Below the pieces are notes generated by a model. The model saw only the letters and a list, made by a program, of their open reading frames with translations, made no database searches and was not told where the DNA came from. Positions 20,405 to 31,053 of a stretch of DNA of 64,000 nt are shown here, piece after piece. Each line of letters opens with the position of its first letter. Position 1 is the first letter of the stretch. The stretch is from Methylobacterium sp. Leaf104 (GTDB lineage Bacteria > Pseudomonadota > Alphaproteobacteria > Rhizobiales > Beijerinckiaceae): NCBI RefSeq assembly GCF_001422885.1, contig NZ_LMMZ01000006.1:1-64000 (forward strand), read 5' to 3'. Both the position numbers and the translations under genes were made by a program.

Positions 20405-21670
20405 TCAGAAGGTGATGCCGGTCTCGATCATGTAGCGCTCCTGCGACGTCTTCAGGCCGTTGCGGCCGAAGCCGGTGCCGAAGCCACCGAAATCGGTGAT
20501 GTCGTAGAGCTGCACGGTCGAGAACTCGCCGCGAAGAAAGTAGCGGTCGAGGGTGAAGGTCGGCGTCACCGTGAAGGAGAAGGCCGAGCTGCCGGCGCCG
20601 TAGAGGATGTTAGTCCGGCCAAACGGGTTGTTCCGGTTGCCGCTCTGGGTGATGTACTCGACGCGCCCGGCCAGGGAGAACTTGTCCGTGAAGGCGTAAC
20701 CGGCGAGCAGGGCCGCGCCGAAGGTCTCGGCGCCGGTGAGGAAGAGCGCGTCGTTCCGCTCGACGTTGGTGTACTGGATGTACGGCGTCACGATCCAGGG
20801 GCCGTCGGCGTAGGTGTAGTTGGCGCTGACGATGCTGCTGTTCTGGAGCGTCGTGGGCGTGGCGAACAGGTTGCGGTTGCCGGCCGGCGTGGAGAAGTCG
20901 AAGCCGTTGTATTTGCTGAAATGCGTACCGCCGTTGATGCCGATCGTGTTGGCGGAGTCGATCTTGTAGGTGATCGCACCCGTAACCCAGTTGATCTCGC
21001 CGGAGAAGAAGCCGTCTGTCGCGGCGAACGAGGCGGCCCACGGACCGTCGGAGTAGTTCACCTGCACGCCGTGGTTGATGATGTTTTCCTGCGCGAAGAG
21101 CAGGCCGCGCGAGATGTTGAGGTTCTGGAAGGTGAAGGGCAGTTCCGAGCCGATCAGGGTCGGCATCCGGCCACCCTGGACCGACCAGTTGTCGTTGATC
21201 ACGTACTTGCCGAAGACGATCGGAGCCGGCGAGAAGAGCACGTTGGTCTGGTCGATGGCGCTGAAGATCGGCGCGCCGAGGCCCGGGATCGAGTAGGCGC
21301 CGAAGGCGGCGTAGAACTGGAACGGACCGTCGGCCTTCTGGATGAAGCCCATCAGGTTCGAGAAGTCGGCGCGTGCATAGCGATCGGCGGCGATGCCCGG
21401 GAGCGCAATGGTCGTCACGGTGCTCTGATCGTAGAAGTACCCGCTCACCGCGCCGCCGACATAGATGTCGCCGAAGCCGCCCAGCGTCAGGCAGGCCGGG
21501 TTCGGGTTCTGCTTGATGAAGCCGCCATAGGCCGGGAACGTGATCTCGGCCTTGCAGGAGGCCGGGGAAGCCGGAACGGCCAGCACCTTCGCCGGGATGT
21601 CGGCTGCGAAGGCACAGACCGACGATAGCAGGACGGCCGAGAGGACGAGAAGCGAGCGGTGCATGATCAT
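20405..21670 (-). CDS. Outer-membrane beta-barrel protein (BBP2/porin-like)
   Basis: This 421-residue exported protein has a signal peptide (MHRSLLVLSAVLLSSVCAFA, cleaved before ADIPAK). The rest alternates polar and hydrophobic residues with many aromatic girdle positions and ends in ETGITF, a typical C-terminal outer-membrane signal with Phe last. Segments such as PIVFGKYVINDNWSVQGGRMPTLIGSE resemble the putative beta-barrel porin-2 family. Two candidate starts (ATG ATC ATG) lie six bases apart. It probably forms a nonspecific pore. The 346-bp upstream gap suggests its own regulated promoter. Confidence 0.82.
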   Translation of the reverse strand: MIMHRSLLVLSAVLLSSVCAFAADIPAKVLAVPASPASCKAEITFPAYGGFIKQNPNPACLTLGGFGDIYVGGAVSGYFYDQSTVTTIALPGIAADRYARADFSNLMGFIQKADGPFQFYAAFGAYSIPGLGAPIFSAIDQTNVLFSPAPIVFGKYVINDNWSVQGGRMPTLIGSELPFTFQNLNISRGLLFAQENIINHGVQVNYSDGPWAASFAATDGFFSGEINWVTGAITYKIDSANTIGINGGTHFSKYNGFDFSTPAGNRNLFATPTTLQNSSIVSANYTYADGPWIVTPYIQYTNVERNDALFLTGAETFGAALLAGYAFTDKFSLAGRVEYITQSGNRNNPFGRTNILYGAGSSAFSFTVTPTFTLDRYFLRGEFSTVQLYDITDFGGFGTGFGRNGLKTSQERYMIETGITF

Positions 21671-22016
21671 GGGGAACTCTGCGGAGGAATCTGCGTTGTG
21701 GCGACGTTCTCAAAGGTTCCCTGCTACGGCAAAGCTATCCTTTGTGCATGCGCCTACTTTTAAGGCAATCTAGCCCCGCCCATACTGGTTTCGGTCGTGG
21801 TGTTGCCACAATGGAACAGCTTTGGCCTTGGAAGGCCGATTCCGGGAATTTGGCCCAGCTTGCAGGAAGGTTTTCTAGCTGGACAGGTGGCGCAGCCGTT
21901 CCCCGGTTTCCATTCGCACGCTGAGAGAGTTTCGGCGTCCGGCATCGACTCCGTGCGGACGCGATCGTGTCGCCTTCGCTTGCCGCCGCGCCCGCGCGCT
22001 GGCATCAGCAGGCACG
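21671..22016. other. Intergenic region between divergent porin and FkbM genes
   Basis: About 346 bp of slightly lower G+C than its flanks, between two divergently transcribed genes. It must hold both promoters. Short open frames on both strands have no ribosome site or recognisable composition and were left out. I see no repeat or strong hairpin in it. Confidence 0.6.
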
Positions 22017-22847
22017 ATGAAACACACGCAGCCCTACGGCACCTACGCTCCCACCGGCCTCGTCGCCCGCATCGCCCAGCAGACGGGGCGGATCTCCTAC
22101 GCCAGTTGGGCGGGCCGGCGCCTCGCCCTGTTCCTGCGCCGGGTGGCGATCGGCCTTTTGCGGGGCGCCCCCCTCGACGTCGAGCGCTACGGCGCGCGCA
22201 TGCGGCTCTACCCCTACAACAACAACTGCGAGAAGAAGGTGCTCTTCACGCCGCAATTCTTCGATCCGGAGGAGCGTGAACTCCTGCGCTCGAAGCTTCG
22301 GCCGGGCTGCACCTTCCTCGATATCGGCGCAAATATCGGTGCCTATGCGCTGTTCGTGGCAGCCTTCGCAGGGCCGCGCGCGCGCATCCTCGCAGTCGAG
22401 CCGCAGCCGGACGTATTCGACCGCCTGACCTACAACATCGCTCAGAATCCGTTCGGGACGGTGAAGGCGGTGGCGTGTGCCGTCGCCGACAAGGCCGGCG
22501 AACTCACCCTGTTCGTCGATCCGCGCAACCGGGGCGAATCGAGCTTGAAGATCGTCGGGACGAACGAAGGCGCGCAGATCCGGGTGCCGGCCCTGCCACT
22601 GCTCGATCTTGCCCGCGGCGAGGGGATCGAGCGTATCGACGCCATGAAACTCGACGTCGAAGGGGCCGAGGACCTGATCCTGGAGCCGTTCCTGCGGGCG
22701 GCCCCGGCCGCACTCAGGCCGGGCCTGCTCATCGTCGAGAACGGCACCGATCAGTGGCAGATCGACCTGCCTGCCCTCCTGGAACAGCACGGCTATCGCC
22801 GGATCGCCCGCACGCGCCTCAACCTGATCTTCGAGCGGGCCGCCTGA
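22017..22847 (+). CDS. FkbM family SAM-dependent methyltransferase
   Basis: This 276-residue protein has the FkbM Rossmann methyltransferase core: SAM-binding FLDIGANIGAYALFVA near residue 100, acidic strand end ILAVEPQPDVFDRLTYNI, and the family signature IDAMKLDVEGAEDLILEPF near residue 205. The N-terminal 60 residues are basic and amphipathic. FkbM enzymes usually O-methylate sugars or polyketides, often in surface glycans. No glycan cluster is nearby, so the target is unknown. Confidence 0.88.
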   Translation: MKHTQPYGTYAPTGLVARIAQQTGRISYASWAGRRLALFLRRVAIGLLRGAPLDVERYGARMRLYPYNNNCEKKVLFTPQFFDPEERELLRSKLRPGCTFLDIGANIGAYALFVAAFAGPRARILAVEPQPDVFDRLTYNIAQNPFGTVKAVACAVADKAGELTLFVDPRNRGESSLKIVGTNEGAQIRVPALPLLDLARGEGIERIDAMKLDVEGAEDLILEPFLRAAPAALRPGLLIVENGTDQWQIDLPALLEQHGYRRIARTRLNLIFERAA

Positions 22848-22897
22848 TGGCGCGTCGTTCCCCCTCTTCCGAGCCGGCTCTCGCCGAGCCGAGTGGC

Positions 22898-23605
22898 CTA
22901 CAGTACCGGGATGGCGTCGGCGATGGTGATCCCGCCGGGGCCGATGCGGCAACGATGGGCGTGCACGGCGACGCCAGCGGCCCGTGCGGCCTGGAACGCC
23001 CGGTCGAAGGCTGGGTCGAGGTCCCGGGCCACGTCGAAGCGGTCGGCCCACATCTGCACGACGATGACGACCATCGCGCGGCCCCCGGCCTCCACGACCG
23101 CAGCCAGGTCCGCCATGTGGCGGGCGCTGCGAGCGGCGACGCAATCCGGGAACTCCGCGAGGCCGGCCCGGCGCATCAGGTGGCAGTTCTTCACCTCGAC
23201 GTGGCATGGCAGCATTCCCTCGCCCGTGGCGAGGAAGTCGACGCGGCTGGCCTGCGCGTAGCGGACTTCCGGGCGCAGGACGGTGTAGCCGCCGGGCACC
23301 GGCAGGCTGCCGTCCGCGAAGGCCTCCGCCACCAGGGCGTTCGGCCGCATCGTGTTGATGCCCACCCATTGCCGCCCGCCGGGCAGGTCCGCCTCCACCA
23401 GTTCCCAGGAGAAAGCCAGCTTGCGCGTCGGGCTGCGGGTCTCGGACACGAGTGCGCGCGCGCCCGGAACCGCGAGGCCCAGCATCGCCCCGGGATTGGG
23501 GCAGTGGGCGGTGACCAGGGAGCCGTCGCCCAGTTCCATGTCGGCCAGAAAGCGCTTGTAGCGACGCACGAGGCGCGCCTCGATCAGGGGCGCGGAGAAG
23601 CGCAT
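22898..23605 (-). CDS. sfsA: SfsA family protein (DNA/RNA nuclease-like, sugar fermentation stimulation)
   Basis: This 235-residue protein (MRFSAPLIEARLVRRYKRFLADM) matches SfsA along its length: the N-terminal OB-like part with AHCPNPGAMLGL, and the nuclease-like domain with SRVDFLATGEG, CHVEVKNCHL and VVIVVQMWADRFDVARDLDP. The E-x-K pair (VEVKN) matches PD-(D/E)XK-type enzymes. The family was named for effects on maltose metabolism; its real activity is debated. The upstream frame is open but carries no homology, so the ATG at 23605 is used. Confidence 0.92.
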   Translation of the reverse strand: MRFSAPLIEARLVRRYKRFLADMELGDGSLVTAHCPNPGAMLGLAVPGARALVSETRSPTRKLAFSWELVEADLPGGRQWVGINTMRPNALVAEAFADGSLPVPGGYTVLRPEVRYAQASRVDFLATGEGMLPCHVEVKNCHLMRRAGLAEFPDCVAARSARHMADLAAVVEAGGRAMVVIVVQMWADRFDVARDLDPAFDRAFQAARAAGVAVHAHRCRIGPGGITIADAIPVL

Positions 23606-23770
23606 CGGCGGATCCGGGGCAAGAAACAGGTTGATGCGGGCTCCCGTCGGCGCGGAATCGGGCAGTCCTGAGGCGCCTGGGCTGGTCAGTGCTTCCCGGA
23701 TGCGACAGAATTCGTGGGGCGCGCCCCGGGTCGTTAGCCGGGAAAGCCGCTGTTCGTCCGCGAGGCCGCC

Positions 23771-24562
23771 ATGTTCAATCTGTTCGACATTCTCCAGGCG
23801 CAGGCGGGCGCCAATGCGCAGGGATTCGGACGGCAATTCGGCCTGTCGCCGGAACAGAGCCTGCGTGCGATGGAGGCTCTGATGCCGGCGCTGACCATGG
23901 GCCTGCAGCGCAACGTCGCTCACGATCCCACCGGCTTCGCCCACCTGTTCAACCTCGTGGGGCCGACTGCCCCCATGGCACCGAGCGCGACGCCGCAGAT
24001 GGACATGCTGGTCAAGCAGTTGTTCGGCTCGCCGCATCTCAGCCAGGCGGTGCTGCAGCAGGCGGCGACCGTCAGCGGCGTCGCGATGCCGGCCCTGAAG
24101 CAGATGCTGCCGGTCATGGCCGGTATGGTGGTGGCTGGGATCGTCCACGTCATGATCAATCAGGCGCCTGCGCCTGCGCCTGCGCCGTCCCCGCGCGCCG
24201 AGGCGAATCCCTTCGGCTTTCCCCCCAACGCCTGGTCGGAGATGATGGAGGCATTCCTGAAATCGGGCGCCTCCGCCGCGAGTCCCCCGCCCTCGCCGCC
24301 TCAGGCGCGGGCGCGCCCGACGCCGCCCCGGCTCACGGCCCCGTCACGACCAGGGGCCGATGCACCTGACAAGGCTGCTGCGGACGCCCCCTTCGACGTG
24401 ATGCAGCAGATGTTCCAGACCGGCCTGGAGGTGCAGCAGGAAAACGCGCGCGCCATGCAGCGCCTGTTCGACACCTTCTGGCAGGATCCCCGCGCTTCCA
24501 CCGAGGCGCGGGGCGAGGCCCCCGGTGCCAAGCCCCGGAGCGGACGGACCCGGACGTCGTAG
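23771..24562 (+). CDS. DUF937 domain-containing protein
   Basis: This 263-residue protein (MFNLFDILQAQAGANAQGFG) has the DUF937 helical fold: FGLSPEQSLRAMEALMPALTMGLQR in the first third and SQAVLQQAATVSGVAMPALKQMLPVMAGMV in the middle. A short Ala-Pro tandem repeat (APAPAPAP) follows, and a Pro/Ala-rich linker leads to a C-terminal helix (DVMQQMFQTGLEVQQENARAMQRLFDTF). There is no signal peptide; the hydrophobic helix around residues 117-130 might be buried or membrane-associated. Function unknown. Confidence 0.82.
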   Translation: MFNLFDILQAQAGANAQGFGRQFGLSPEQSLRAMEALMPALTMGLQRNVAHDPTGFAHLFNLVGPTAPMAPSATPQMDMLVKQLFGSPHLSQAVLQQAATVSGVAMPALKQMLPVMAGMVVAGIVHVMINQAPAPAPAPSPRAEANPFGFPPNAWSEMMEAFLKSGASAASPPPSPPQARARPTPPRLTAPSRPGADAPDKAAADAPFDVMQQMFQTGLEVQQENARAMQRLFDTFWQDPRASTEARGEAPGAKPRSGRTRTS

Positions 24563-24694
24563 CGCCACCACACGGTCGTCGGCGACGGGCCGCTCCCGAT
24601 CGGGCCAGGTCCGCGACGCATCCGCGGCAAAGGTCGTCCGTGACGGGATCTGCCCACGGCGCGGTTCCGGCTACCCCCGGCATCTCGAGGGCGC

Positions 24695-24727
24695 TTGACA
24701 GGAACCCTTGCAGAACACTTACGGAAC
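24695..24727 (+). promoter_or_regulatory. lexA promoter region with three GAAC half-sites (SOS operator)
   Basis: Three GAAC tetramers at 24702-24705, 24713-24716 and 24724-24727 are spaced exactly 11 bp apart, giving two overlapping GAAC-N7-GAAC boxes, the LexA operator of alphaproteobacteria. A TTGACA at 24695-24700 immediately precedes them, so bound LexA would cover the promoter. The lexA start lies 71 bp downstream of the last repeat. Autoregulation is the expected consequence. Confidence 0.85.
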
Positions 24728-24798
24728 GTTTAACGTGTTCGTGGTTTGTTTCTGGTGCCATCCGCCGCGTTTCGTGGCGCTAACGAAGAGTGTCCCGC

Positions 24799-25551
24799 AT
24801 GTTGACGCGTAAGCAGCTGGACCTGCTCCAGTTCATCCAGCTTCGGATGCGCGAGAGCGGCGTTCCTCCGTCCTTCGACGAGATGAAGGACGCCCTCGAT
24901 CTGAAGTCGAAATCGGGTATCCACCGCCTGATCACGGCCCTCGAGGAGCGCGGCTTCCTGCGCCGGCTGCCGAATCGGGCGCGCGCCATCGAGGTGATCC
25001 GCATGCCGGAGAGCCTGGGCGGGAGCGCGGGTGTGTCCCGCGCCGCTCCGGCTCCCGAGGTGCGCCGCTTCACGCCGAGCGTGGTCGAAGGCGGCAAGGG
25101 CAAGGGCTTGCCGGCGGGTGCCTCGGTGTCCCGCCTGCCGACGACGCAGGCGACCGATGAGAGTGGCCGGGCGGTGACCATCCCGGTGATGGGCCGGATC
25201 GCGGCCGGAACGCCGATCTCGGCCATCCAGGAACAGAGTCACTCGGTGACGATGTCGCCGGACTTCCTCGCCGGCGGCGAACATTACGCCCTGGAGGTGC
25301 GCGGCGACTCGATGATCGAGGCGGGAATCCTCGATGGGGACCTCGTGGTCATCCGCAAGCAGGACACCGCCAATACCGGCGACATCATCGTGGCGCTCAT
25401 TGACGACGAGGAGGCGACCCTGAAGCGCCTGCGTCGGCGCGGTTCATCCATCGCCCTGGAAGCCGCGAACCCGGCCTACGAGACGCGCGTGCTCGGTCCG
25501 GACCGGGTCCAGATCCAGGGGCGCCTGGTCAGCTTGGTACGTCGCTACTGA
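24799..25551 (+). CDS. lexA: LexA repressor
   Basis: This 250-residue SOS repressor begins [20 protein letters not shown]. The N-terminal winged helix contains [31 protein letters not shown]. The self-cleavage site is Ala-Gly in [10 protein letters not shown], the catalytic Ser is in GDSMIEAGI and the Lys in EATLKRL. A Gly/Ala-rich linker between the domains is longer than in E. coli LexA. ATG 24799 is preferred over a GTG at 24790. The stop overlaps the convergent comEC stop region by 7 bp. It represses its own gene and DNA-repair genes through GAAC-N7-GAAC boxes until RecA filaments trigger cleavage. Confidence 0.97.
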   Translation: MLTRKQLDLLQFIQLRMRESGVPPSFDEMKDALDLKSKSGIHRLITALEERGFLRRLPNRARAIEVIRMPESLGGSAGVSRAAPAPEVRRFTPSVVEGGKGKGLPAGASVSRLPTTQATDESGRAVTIPVMGRIAAGTPISAIQEQSHSVTMSPDFLAGGEHYALEVRGDSMIEAGILDGDLVVIRKQDTANTGDIIVALIDDEEATLKRLRRRGSSIALEAANPAYETRVLGPDRVQIQGRLVSLVRRY

Positions 25552-27824
25552 AGGCTCTCGCCGTCCGGTTCGTCACCGGACGGATCCGACGGATCGCCAG
25601 TTCGGTCCGGCGCCGCCCGCGGCTTCGGCGGGCTGAATAGGTCCGATGGGGTCGCTACCGCTTCCGTCGATTTCCGTGACCAATTCGCGCGCCAGGGGAC
25701 GAGGTCACCGGGACGCTTGGCCGTCGCGAGCGCCGGGCCATCGCGGGCGAGGCGAATCGACGTCGCGCCGTGCGACTGCAGGAAATTCCGATCGACGATG
25801 ATCGGCGCGGCACAGCCTGAAGGGGCGGATTGCCGGGAGATCAGGATCTCGGCCCTGGCACAATCCTCCCCCAGCGCGCGCTTGTCGGTGGTCAGCGCGA
25901 GCGCGCGGCCGTCTGGCGTGATCAGGGTGCAGCCGAGGCGATCGCAGCGCGCGCCCTGAAACGCTGGGACGTCCTCCACCTTGCGGCCGTCGCCATCGGC
26001 CTTCAGCCATTGCCCGAGGACGAAGGAGGGTGGCCGCCCCAGAGTGGCGAGCCGCCCGCTGCGGTCCCGGATCGCCGCACCCGCCCCCTCGCGATCGATG
26101 TAGATGTCGTGGCGATCCGGAGTGGCCGCGCAGGCGATGCCGATTGCCGCCGGAAGCAGGCCGAGCCAGCGCAACGACGAGGCCGGGAAGGTCAGGACGA
26201 TCAGCGCGGTTGCCATGAGACCGAGAGCACCCGCGCCGAACGCCGGAATCACCACGACCGCGTGCCCGAAGCCCGCGATCCAGGTGGAGATCGTCAGCAT
26301 CCCTCGTACAGCGAGGCCCATCGCCCACCAGACCGGCTGATCCAGGGCAAACGGATAGGCGAGGATGCCGAGGACGGCCGACGGCATCACGGCCAGGGAG
26401 ACCAGCGGCAGGGTGAGCGCATTCCCCACGAGTCCGAAGGGCTGGATCGTCTGGAAATGATACGTCGCGAAGGGGGCCGTGGCGATCTGTGCGACGAGGG
26501 TCGTCGCCAGGGTGCCGACGATCGCCGTGACCACCAGAGCGAAAGCGCGGGGCAGCAGGCCGATCCCATCGCGGCGCAGCCCGCGGCCGCCGATCAGCGG
26601 TGCGCAGGCGATCAGGCCGGTGACCGCTCCGAACGACATCTGGAAGCTCGGGCCGAGGAGCCCCTCCGGCTCGCGCGCCAGGGCGATCAGGGCGGCGATC
26701 GCCAAGTTCCGCATGCTGAGGGCCGGCCGGTCGACCAGGATCGCGCCGAGCATCACCAGGGTCATGATCAGCGACCGCTCGGCCGCGATGTCCCAGCCGG
26801 AGAAGACGCAATAGGCCGTCACGCCCACCATGGCGACGATCGCCGCGAGCTTCTTGATCGGCCACTGCAACGCTGCGTACGGCAGGATGGCCAGCAGCGC
26901 ACGCACGAGCCAGAACACCACGCCGGCCGCCAGGACCATGTGCAGACCAGAGATCGAGACGACGTGGTAGATTCCGGCGGCGCGCAGGATATCGTTGGTC
27001 TCGCCGCTGATCAGTCCGCGCTTGCCCGTGACGAGGGCTGCCGCCACGGCTCCGGCCTGCCCGCCATTGGCATCCGTGATCCGGCGCGTCAGGGCGTTCC
27101 GCGCCGCGTCGACGGCGGCGGCGAGGCGGAACTGCCGATCCGCGGTTTCGGGCATCGGCCGCACCTCGATCTTACCGACGAGCGAGCCGACCGCGCCGAT
27201 CTCGCGGAAGAAGGCATCCCGGGCGAAGTCGTAGCCACCGGGCCGGGCGGCTTCCGGTGGCGGGAGCAGCCGCGCGGTCGCGGCGATGCGGTCGCCGGGC
27301 TTCAAGGTGTTCGCCTTGCGGTAGGAGACGCGCACCCGGGCCGGCCGGACCTCGGAGCCAAGCGTGCCGAAGCGCTCGACGCGGATGATCAGGCGTGCGC
27401 CTTCCTCCCGCTCGTCCAACCCCTCGATGGTTCCGAGCAGGGGCGCGATGGTGGTGCGGGCCAGGATCGGACCGCTGACGCGCTGCACCCGCGCCGTTGC
27501 CGCCGCGAAGCCGAGGAACGCCGCGATGGCTGCGACCGCGAGGGCGAGCCCGATCGGACGGCTCGCGAGGAACGGAGTCGTCCCGGCCAACAGGGCCGCC
27601 GCCACGAGCGGCGCCAGGAGCGACGGTGTCCCTCGGGTGCCCAGGAAGAACACCAGGATGCCACAGCCGAACGCGACGGCAATCCATGCGAACAGGCGGC
27701 GCTGCTCGATCTCGCGGGTCCACCCGGTGCGCAGCCAAGCGACGACGAGGCCGGCACCTGGTCGACGCGCGGCGAGGTGGCGCGTGATGCGCCCCATCGC
27801 AGCCGCCGCACGTGCCTGTGCCAT
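25545..27824 (-). CDS. comEC: ComEC/Rec2 family DNA-uptake channel protein
   Basis: This 759-residue polytopic membrane protein carries an N-terminal DUF4131-like segment (about residues 60-220, including [22 protein letters not shown]) and the competence domain with the conserved [22 protein letters not shown] and [16 protein letters not shown]. About ten membrane helices are visible. The C-terminal periplasmic part lacks the HxHxDH metal motif of a metallo-beta-lactamase domain and ends in an Arg/Pro-rich tail. The role would be passage of single-stranded DNA across the inner membrane; no other competence gene is nearby. Confidence 0.9.
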   Translation of the reverse strand: MAQARAAAAMGRITRHLAARRPGAGLVVAWLRTGWTREIEQRRLFAWIAVAFGCGILVFFLGTRGTPSLLAPLVAAALLAGTTPFLASRPIGLALAVAAIAAFLGFAAATARVQRVSGPILARTTIAPLLGTIEGLDEREEGARLIIRVERFGTLGSEVRPARVRVSYRKANTLKPGDRIAATARLLPPPEAARPGGYDFARDAFFREIGAVGSLVGKIEVRPMPETADRQFRLAAAVDAARNALTRRITDANGGQAGAVAAALVTGKRGLISGETNDILRAAGIYHVVSISGLHMVLAAGVVFWLVRALLAILPYAALQWPIKKLAAIVAMVGVTAYCVFSGWDIAAERSLIMTLVMLGAILVDRPALSMRNLAIAALIALAREPEGLLGPSFQMSFGAVTGLIACAPLIGGRGLRRDGIGLLPRAFALVVTAIVGTLATTLVAQIATAPFATYHFQTIQPFGLVGNALTLPLVSLAVMPSAVLGILAYPFALDQPVWWAMGLAVRGMLTISTWIAGFGHAVVVIPAFGAGALGLMATALIVLTFPASSLRWLGLLPAAIGIACAATPDRHDIYIDREGAGAAIRDRSGRLATLGRPPSFVLGQWLKADGDGRKVEDVPAFQGARCDRLGCTLITPDGRALALTTDKRALGEDCARAEILISRQSAPSGCAAPIIVDRNFLQSHGATSIRLARDGPALATAKRPGDLVPWRANWSRKSTEAVATPSDLFSPPKPRAAPDRTGDPSDPSGDEPDGESLQ

Positions 27825-28006
27825 CGCGTGAACCTCCGGCCCATGTCCCTATCGAGGAGGCAGCGATGTGCGCGGCGAGCCTCGGGTCCTGCGACCCGGG
27901 GAACTGGACGATTTCTTAACGCTGGCCCTCGCGCATGCTACACGCGCGGTTCCGGGCCGGTCGATCCGCTTCCCGCCCGTTTCACGAGCCATTCAAGTCC
28001 AGATTG

Positions 28007-29428
28007 ATGTCGTCAGCCGTCGTCACGCGCTTCGCGCCCTCGCCTACGGGTTACCTCCACATCGGCGGTGCTCGCACGGCCCTGTTCAACTGGCTCTATG
28101 CCCGCCGCTTCGGCGGTCGCATGCTGCTACGTATCGAGGACACCGACCGGGAACGTTCGACCCAGGGCGCCATCGACGCGATCCTCGACGGCATGCGCTG
28201 GCTCGGCCTCGATTGGGATGGGGATGTCATCTACCAGTATGCCCGTGCCGCCCGTCACCGGGAGGCCGCCGAGGCTCTGCTGGCCTCCGGCAATGCCTAT
28301 CGCTGCTATGCCACGCCCGAGGAACTGACGGCCATGCGCGAGGCCGCCCGGGCGGAGGGACGGCCCCTGCGCTATGACGGCCGCTGGCGCGACCGCGATC
28401 CGTCGGAGGCGCCTTCCGGCGTCAAGCCGGTGATTCGCCTGCGCGCGCCCACCGCCGGCGAGACGGTGGTCGAGGACGGCGTGCAGGGGCGCGTGGTCTG
28501 GCAGAACAAGGATCTCGACGATCTCGTGCTGCTGCGCTCGGACGGCAATCCGACCTACATGCTCGCCGTGGTGGTGGACGACCACGACATGGGCGTGACG
28601 CAGGTCATCCGAGGCGACGACCATCTCACGAACGCCGCGCGCCAACGCCAGATCTACGACGCCCTGGGGTGGGAGGCGCCCGCCATGGCGCATATTCCGC
28701 TGATCCACGGGGCCGACGGCGCCAAGCTCTCGAAGCGCCACGGCGCCCTGGGCGTCGACGCTTATCGCGACCTCGGCTACTTGCCGAGCGCCCTGCGCAA
28801 CTACCTCGTGCGCCTCGGCTGGAGCCATGGCGACCAGGAAGTGTTCTCCACCGAGGAGATGGTCGCCGCATTCGACCTCAAGGCGATCGGTCGCTCGCCG
28901 GCCCGATTCGATTTCGCCAAATTGGAGAATCTCAACGGACTCTACATCCGGGGCGCCGCCGATGCCGACCTCGTCGCGGCGATCGACGATGTGCTGCCGG
29001 TCCTCGGTCCGGCACGGGGGATCGCGGTGCCCATGAGCCCGTCCCTGCGCGCGACGCTCACCGCCGCGATGCCGGGTCTGAAGGAGCGCGCCAAGACCCT
29101 CGTCGAACTTCTCGACAGCGCTTACTACCTCACCGCCGCCCGCCCCCTGGTACCCGACGAGAAGGCGAAGGGGCTTCTCGGCGACGAGGCTCGGGATCGT
29201 CTCGCCACGCTCCTGCCCGGTCTCGAAGCGCTGTCCGATTGGACCGCCGCCACCACCGAAGGCGCGGTCCGGCACTTCGCCGAGACCAACGGGCTCAAGC
29301 TCGGCCAGATCGCGCAGCCCCTGCGGGCTGCGCTCACCGGGCGCGCCACCTCGCCGCCCGTCTTCGACGTAATGGCCGTTCTCGGTCGCGAGGAATGCCT
29401 CGGCCGCCTGCGCGACCAGATCGGCTGA
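28007..29428 (+). CDS. gltX: Glutamyl-tRNA synthetase
   Basis: This 473-residue class I synthetase charges tRNA-Glu (and in alphaproteobacteria often tRNA-Gln for later amidation). The HIGH-type motif appears as [16 protein letters not shown] near residue 16 and the KMSKS-type loop as [10 protein letters not shown] near residue 240. Also typical are [11 protein letters not shown] and [14 protein letters not shown]. The ATG at 28007 places the first motif where it is expected; the upstream frame is Arg-rich and unrelated. Confidence 0.96.
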   Translation: MSSAVVTRFAPSPTGYLHIGGARTALFNWLYARRFGGRMLLRIEDTDRERSTQGAIDAILDGMRWLGLDWDGDVIYQYARAARHREAAEALLASGNAYRCYATPEELTAMREAARAEGRPLRYDGRWRDRDPSEAPSGVKPVIRLRAPTAGETVVEDGVQGRVVWQNKDLDDLVLLRSDGNPTYMLAVVVDDHDMGVTQVIRGDDHLTNAARQRQIYDALGWEAPAMAHIPLIHGADGAKLSKRHGALGVDAYRDLGYLPSALRNYLVRLGWSHGDQEVFSTEEMVAAFDLKAIGRSPARFDFAKLENLNGLYIRGAADADLVAAIDDVLPVLGPARGIAVPMSPSLRATLTAAMPGLKERAKTLVELLDSAYYLTAARPLVPDEKAKGLLGDEARDRLATLLPGLEALSDWTAATTEGAVRHFAETNGLKLGQIAQPLRAALTGRATSPPVFDVMAVLGREECLGRLRDQIG

Positions 29429-29435
29429 GATCGCA

Positions 29436-29474
29436 GCGCACAAAATTGCCGATTCGGTTCGGCATTTCGTGCGC
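29436..29474 (+). terminator. Possible terminator hairpin after gltX
   Basis: An imperfect inverted repeat lies 8 bp after the stop: GCGCACAAAATTGCC (29436-29450) against GGCATTTCGTGCGC (29461-29474), with a 10-base loop. No T-run follows, so it may be only a transcript-stabilising hairpin. Confidence 0.35.
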
Positions 29475-29676
29475 AAGAATGACAAATCGGCCTGGATTTC
29501 GCTCCGACGCCGAGGTGAGACGGGCCGTCAGTTGATGACGGTCCGCCGATCCGCTACCCCCATGCTCGTGTGAGCAAGTGCAGCATGCGCTGCCTTTGCA
29601 TCCCGGACCCGGGTGGTCGATTGCATCGCCACGCGGGCCGCCGCCGCCCCGCTGCCACGAAAGGGTCCAGGTCTCC

Positions 29677-30966
29677 ATGAGCGCCTCCAGCACGATCACC
29701 GTGGGCGACGACCACGTCGAACTTCCGATCAAGACCGGCACGATCGGTCCGGACGTCATCGACATCGGGAAGCTCTACGCGAAGACGGGCAAGTTCACCT
29801 TCGACCCCGGCTTCACCTCCACCGCCTCCTGCGAGTCGAAGATCACCTACATCGACGGCGATGCGGGCATCCTTCTCTACCGCGGTTACCCCATCGAGCA
29901 GATCGCCGAGCAGGGCGACTTCCTCGAGACTTGCTACCTGATGCTGTTCGGCGAATTGCCGACCCCGGCCCAGAAGGCGGATTTCGACTACCGGATCACG
30001 CGCCACACCATGGTGCATGACCAGATGAACCGTTTCTTCCAAGGGTTCCGCCGCGACGCGCACCCGATGGCGATCATGGTCGCCTGCGTTGGCGCGCTCT
30101 CGGCGTTCTATCACGATTCGACCGATATCTCGGACGACCAGCAGCGCATGGTCGCCTCGATGCGGATGATCGCCAAGATGCCGACCTTGGCTGCGATGGC
30201 CTACAAGTACTCCATCGGCCAACCGTTCGTTTATCCGAAGAACGACCTCGACTACACCTCGAACTTCCTGCGGATGTGCTTCGCGGTGCCCTGCGAGGAG
30301 TTCAAGGTCAATCCGATCTTCGCCCGCGCGCTCGACCGGATCTTCATCCTGCATGCCGACCACGAGCAGAACGCCTCGACCTCGACGGTCCGTCTCGCCG
30401 GCTCCTCGGGCGCCAACCCCTTCGCCTGTATCGCGGCCGGCATCGCCTGCCTGTGGGGCCCCGCCCATGGCGGCGCCAACGAGGCGGCGCTGAAGATGCT
30501 CGAAGAGATCGGGCATCCGGAGAACGTTGCCAAGTACGTGGCGAAGGCCAAGGACAAGAACGACCCGTTCCGCCTGATGGGCTTCGGTCACCGGGTCTAC
30601 AAGAACTACGATCCGCGCGCGCGCATCATGCAGAAGACCACCCACGAGGTGCTCGGACAGCTCGGCATCAAGGACGATCCGCTGCTCGAGGTCGCGGTGC
30701 AGCTCGAGCAGATCGCGCTCAAGGACGACTACTTCATCGAGAAGAAGCTCTACCCGAACATCGATTTCTACTCGGGCATCACCCTGAAGGCGATGGGCTT
30801 CCCGACCTCGATGTTCACGGTGCTGTTCGCCCTGGCCCGCACGACGGGTTGGATCGCCCAGTGGGCCGAGATGATTGAGGATCCCTCGCAGAAGATCGGC
30901 CGTCCGCGTCAGCTCTACATCGGTCCCGACAAGCGCGAGTACACGCCGATCGATCAGCGCAGCTGA
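29677..30966 (+). CDS. gltA: Citrate synthase
   Basis: This 429-residue enzyme condenses oxaloacetate and acetyl-CoA in the first step of the TCA cycle. Conserved are the His in [25 protein letters not shown], the CoA/His region [16 protein letters not shown] and the catalytic segment [15 protein letters not shown], with the Asp in [10 protein letters not shown]. The N-terminal beta-strand domain marks the hexameric, NADH-sensitive type I found in Gram-negative bacteria. The ATG at 29677 is used; the frame upstream is unlike the family. Confidence 0.97.
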   Translation: MSASSTITVGDDHVELPIKTGTIGPDVIDIGKLYAKTGKFTFDPGFTSTASCESKITYIDGDAGILLYRGYPIEQIAEQGDFLETCYLMLFGELPTPAQKADFDYRITRHTMVHDQMNRFFQGFRRDAHPMAIMVACVGALSAFYHDSTDISDDQQRMVASMRMIAKMPTLAAMAYKYSIGQPFVYPKNDLDYTSNFLRMCFAVPCEEFKVNPIFARALDRIFILHADHEQNASTSTVRLAGSSGANPFACIAAGIACLWGPAHGGANEAALKMLEEIGHPENVAKYVAKAKDKNDPFRLMGFGHRVYKNYDPRARIMQKTTHEVLGQLGIKDDPLLEVAVQLEQIALKDDYFIEKKLYPNIDFYSGITLKAMGFPTSMFTVLFALARTTGWIAQWAEMIEDPSQKIGRPRQLYIGPDKREYTPIDQRS

Positions 30967-30974
30967 TCCGTTCC

Positions 30975-31012
30975 CGCCTCGCCGGACCATCCGGCGAGGC
31001 GTCCTTCGTTCC
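30975..31012 (+). terminator. Terminator after gltA
   Basis: An 11-bp perfect stem CGCCTCGCCGG / CCGGCGAGGCG (30975-30985 and 30991-31001) with a 5-base loop stands 8 bp after the stop and is followed by TCCTTCGTTCC. The T-run is weak, but the hairpin is very stable and also faces the end of the convergent cmk gene. Confidence 0.7.
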
Positions 31013-31053
31013 TGAAAGACAGCGTCAGCGAAACGGCGGGGATGTGGCCGCTC

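Noticed and set aside
29522..29544. Hairpin with a 9-bp stem (one G-T pair) in the gltA leader, considered as a riboswitch or attenuator
   Set aside because: No conserved riboswitch core and no T-run; a short stem alone is weak evidence at this G+C.
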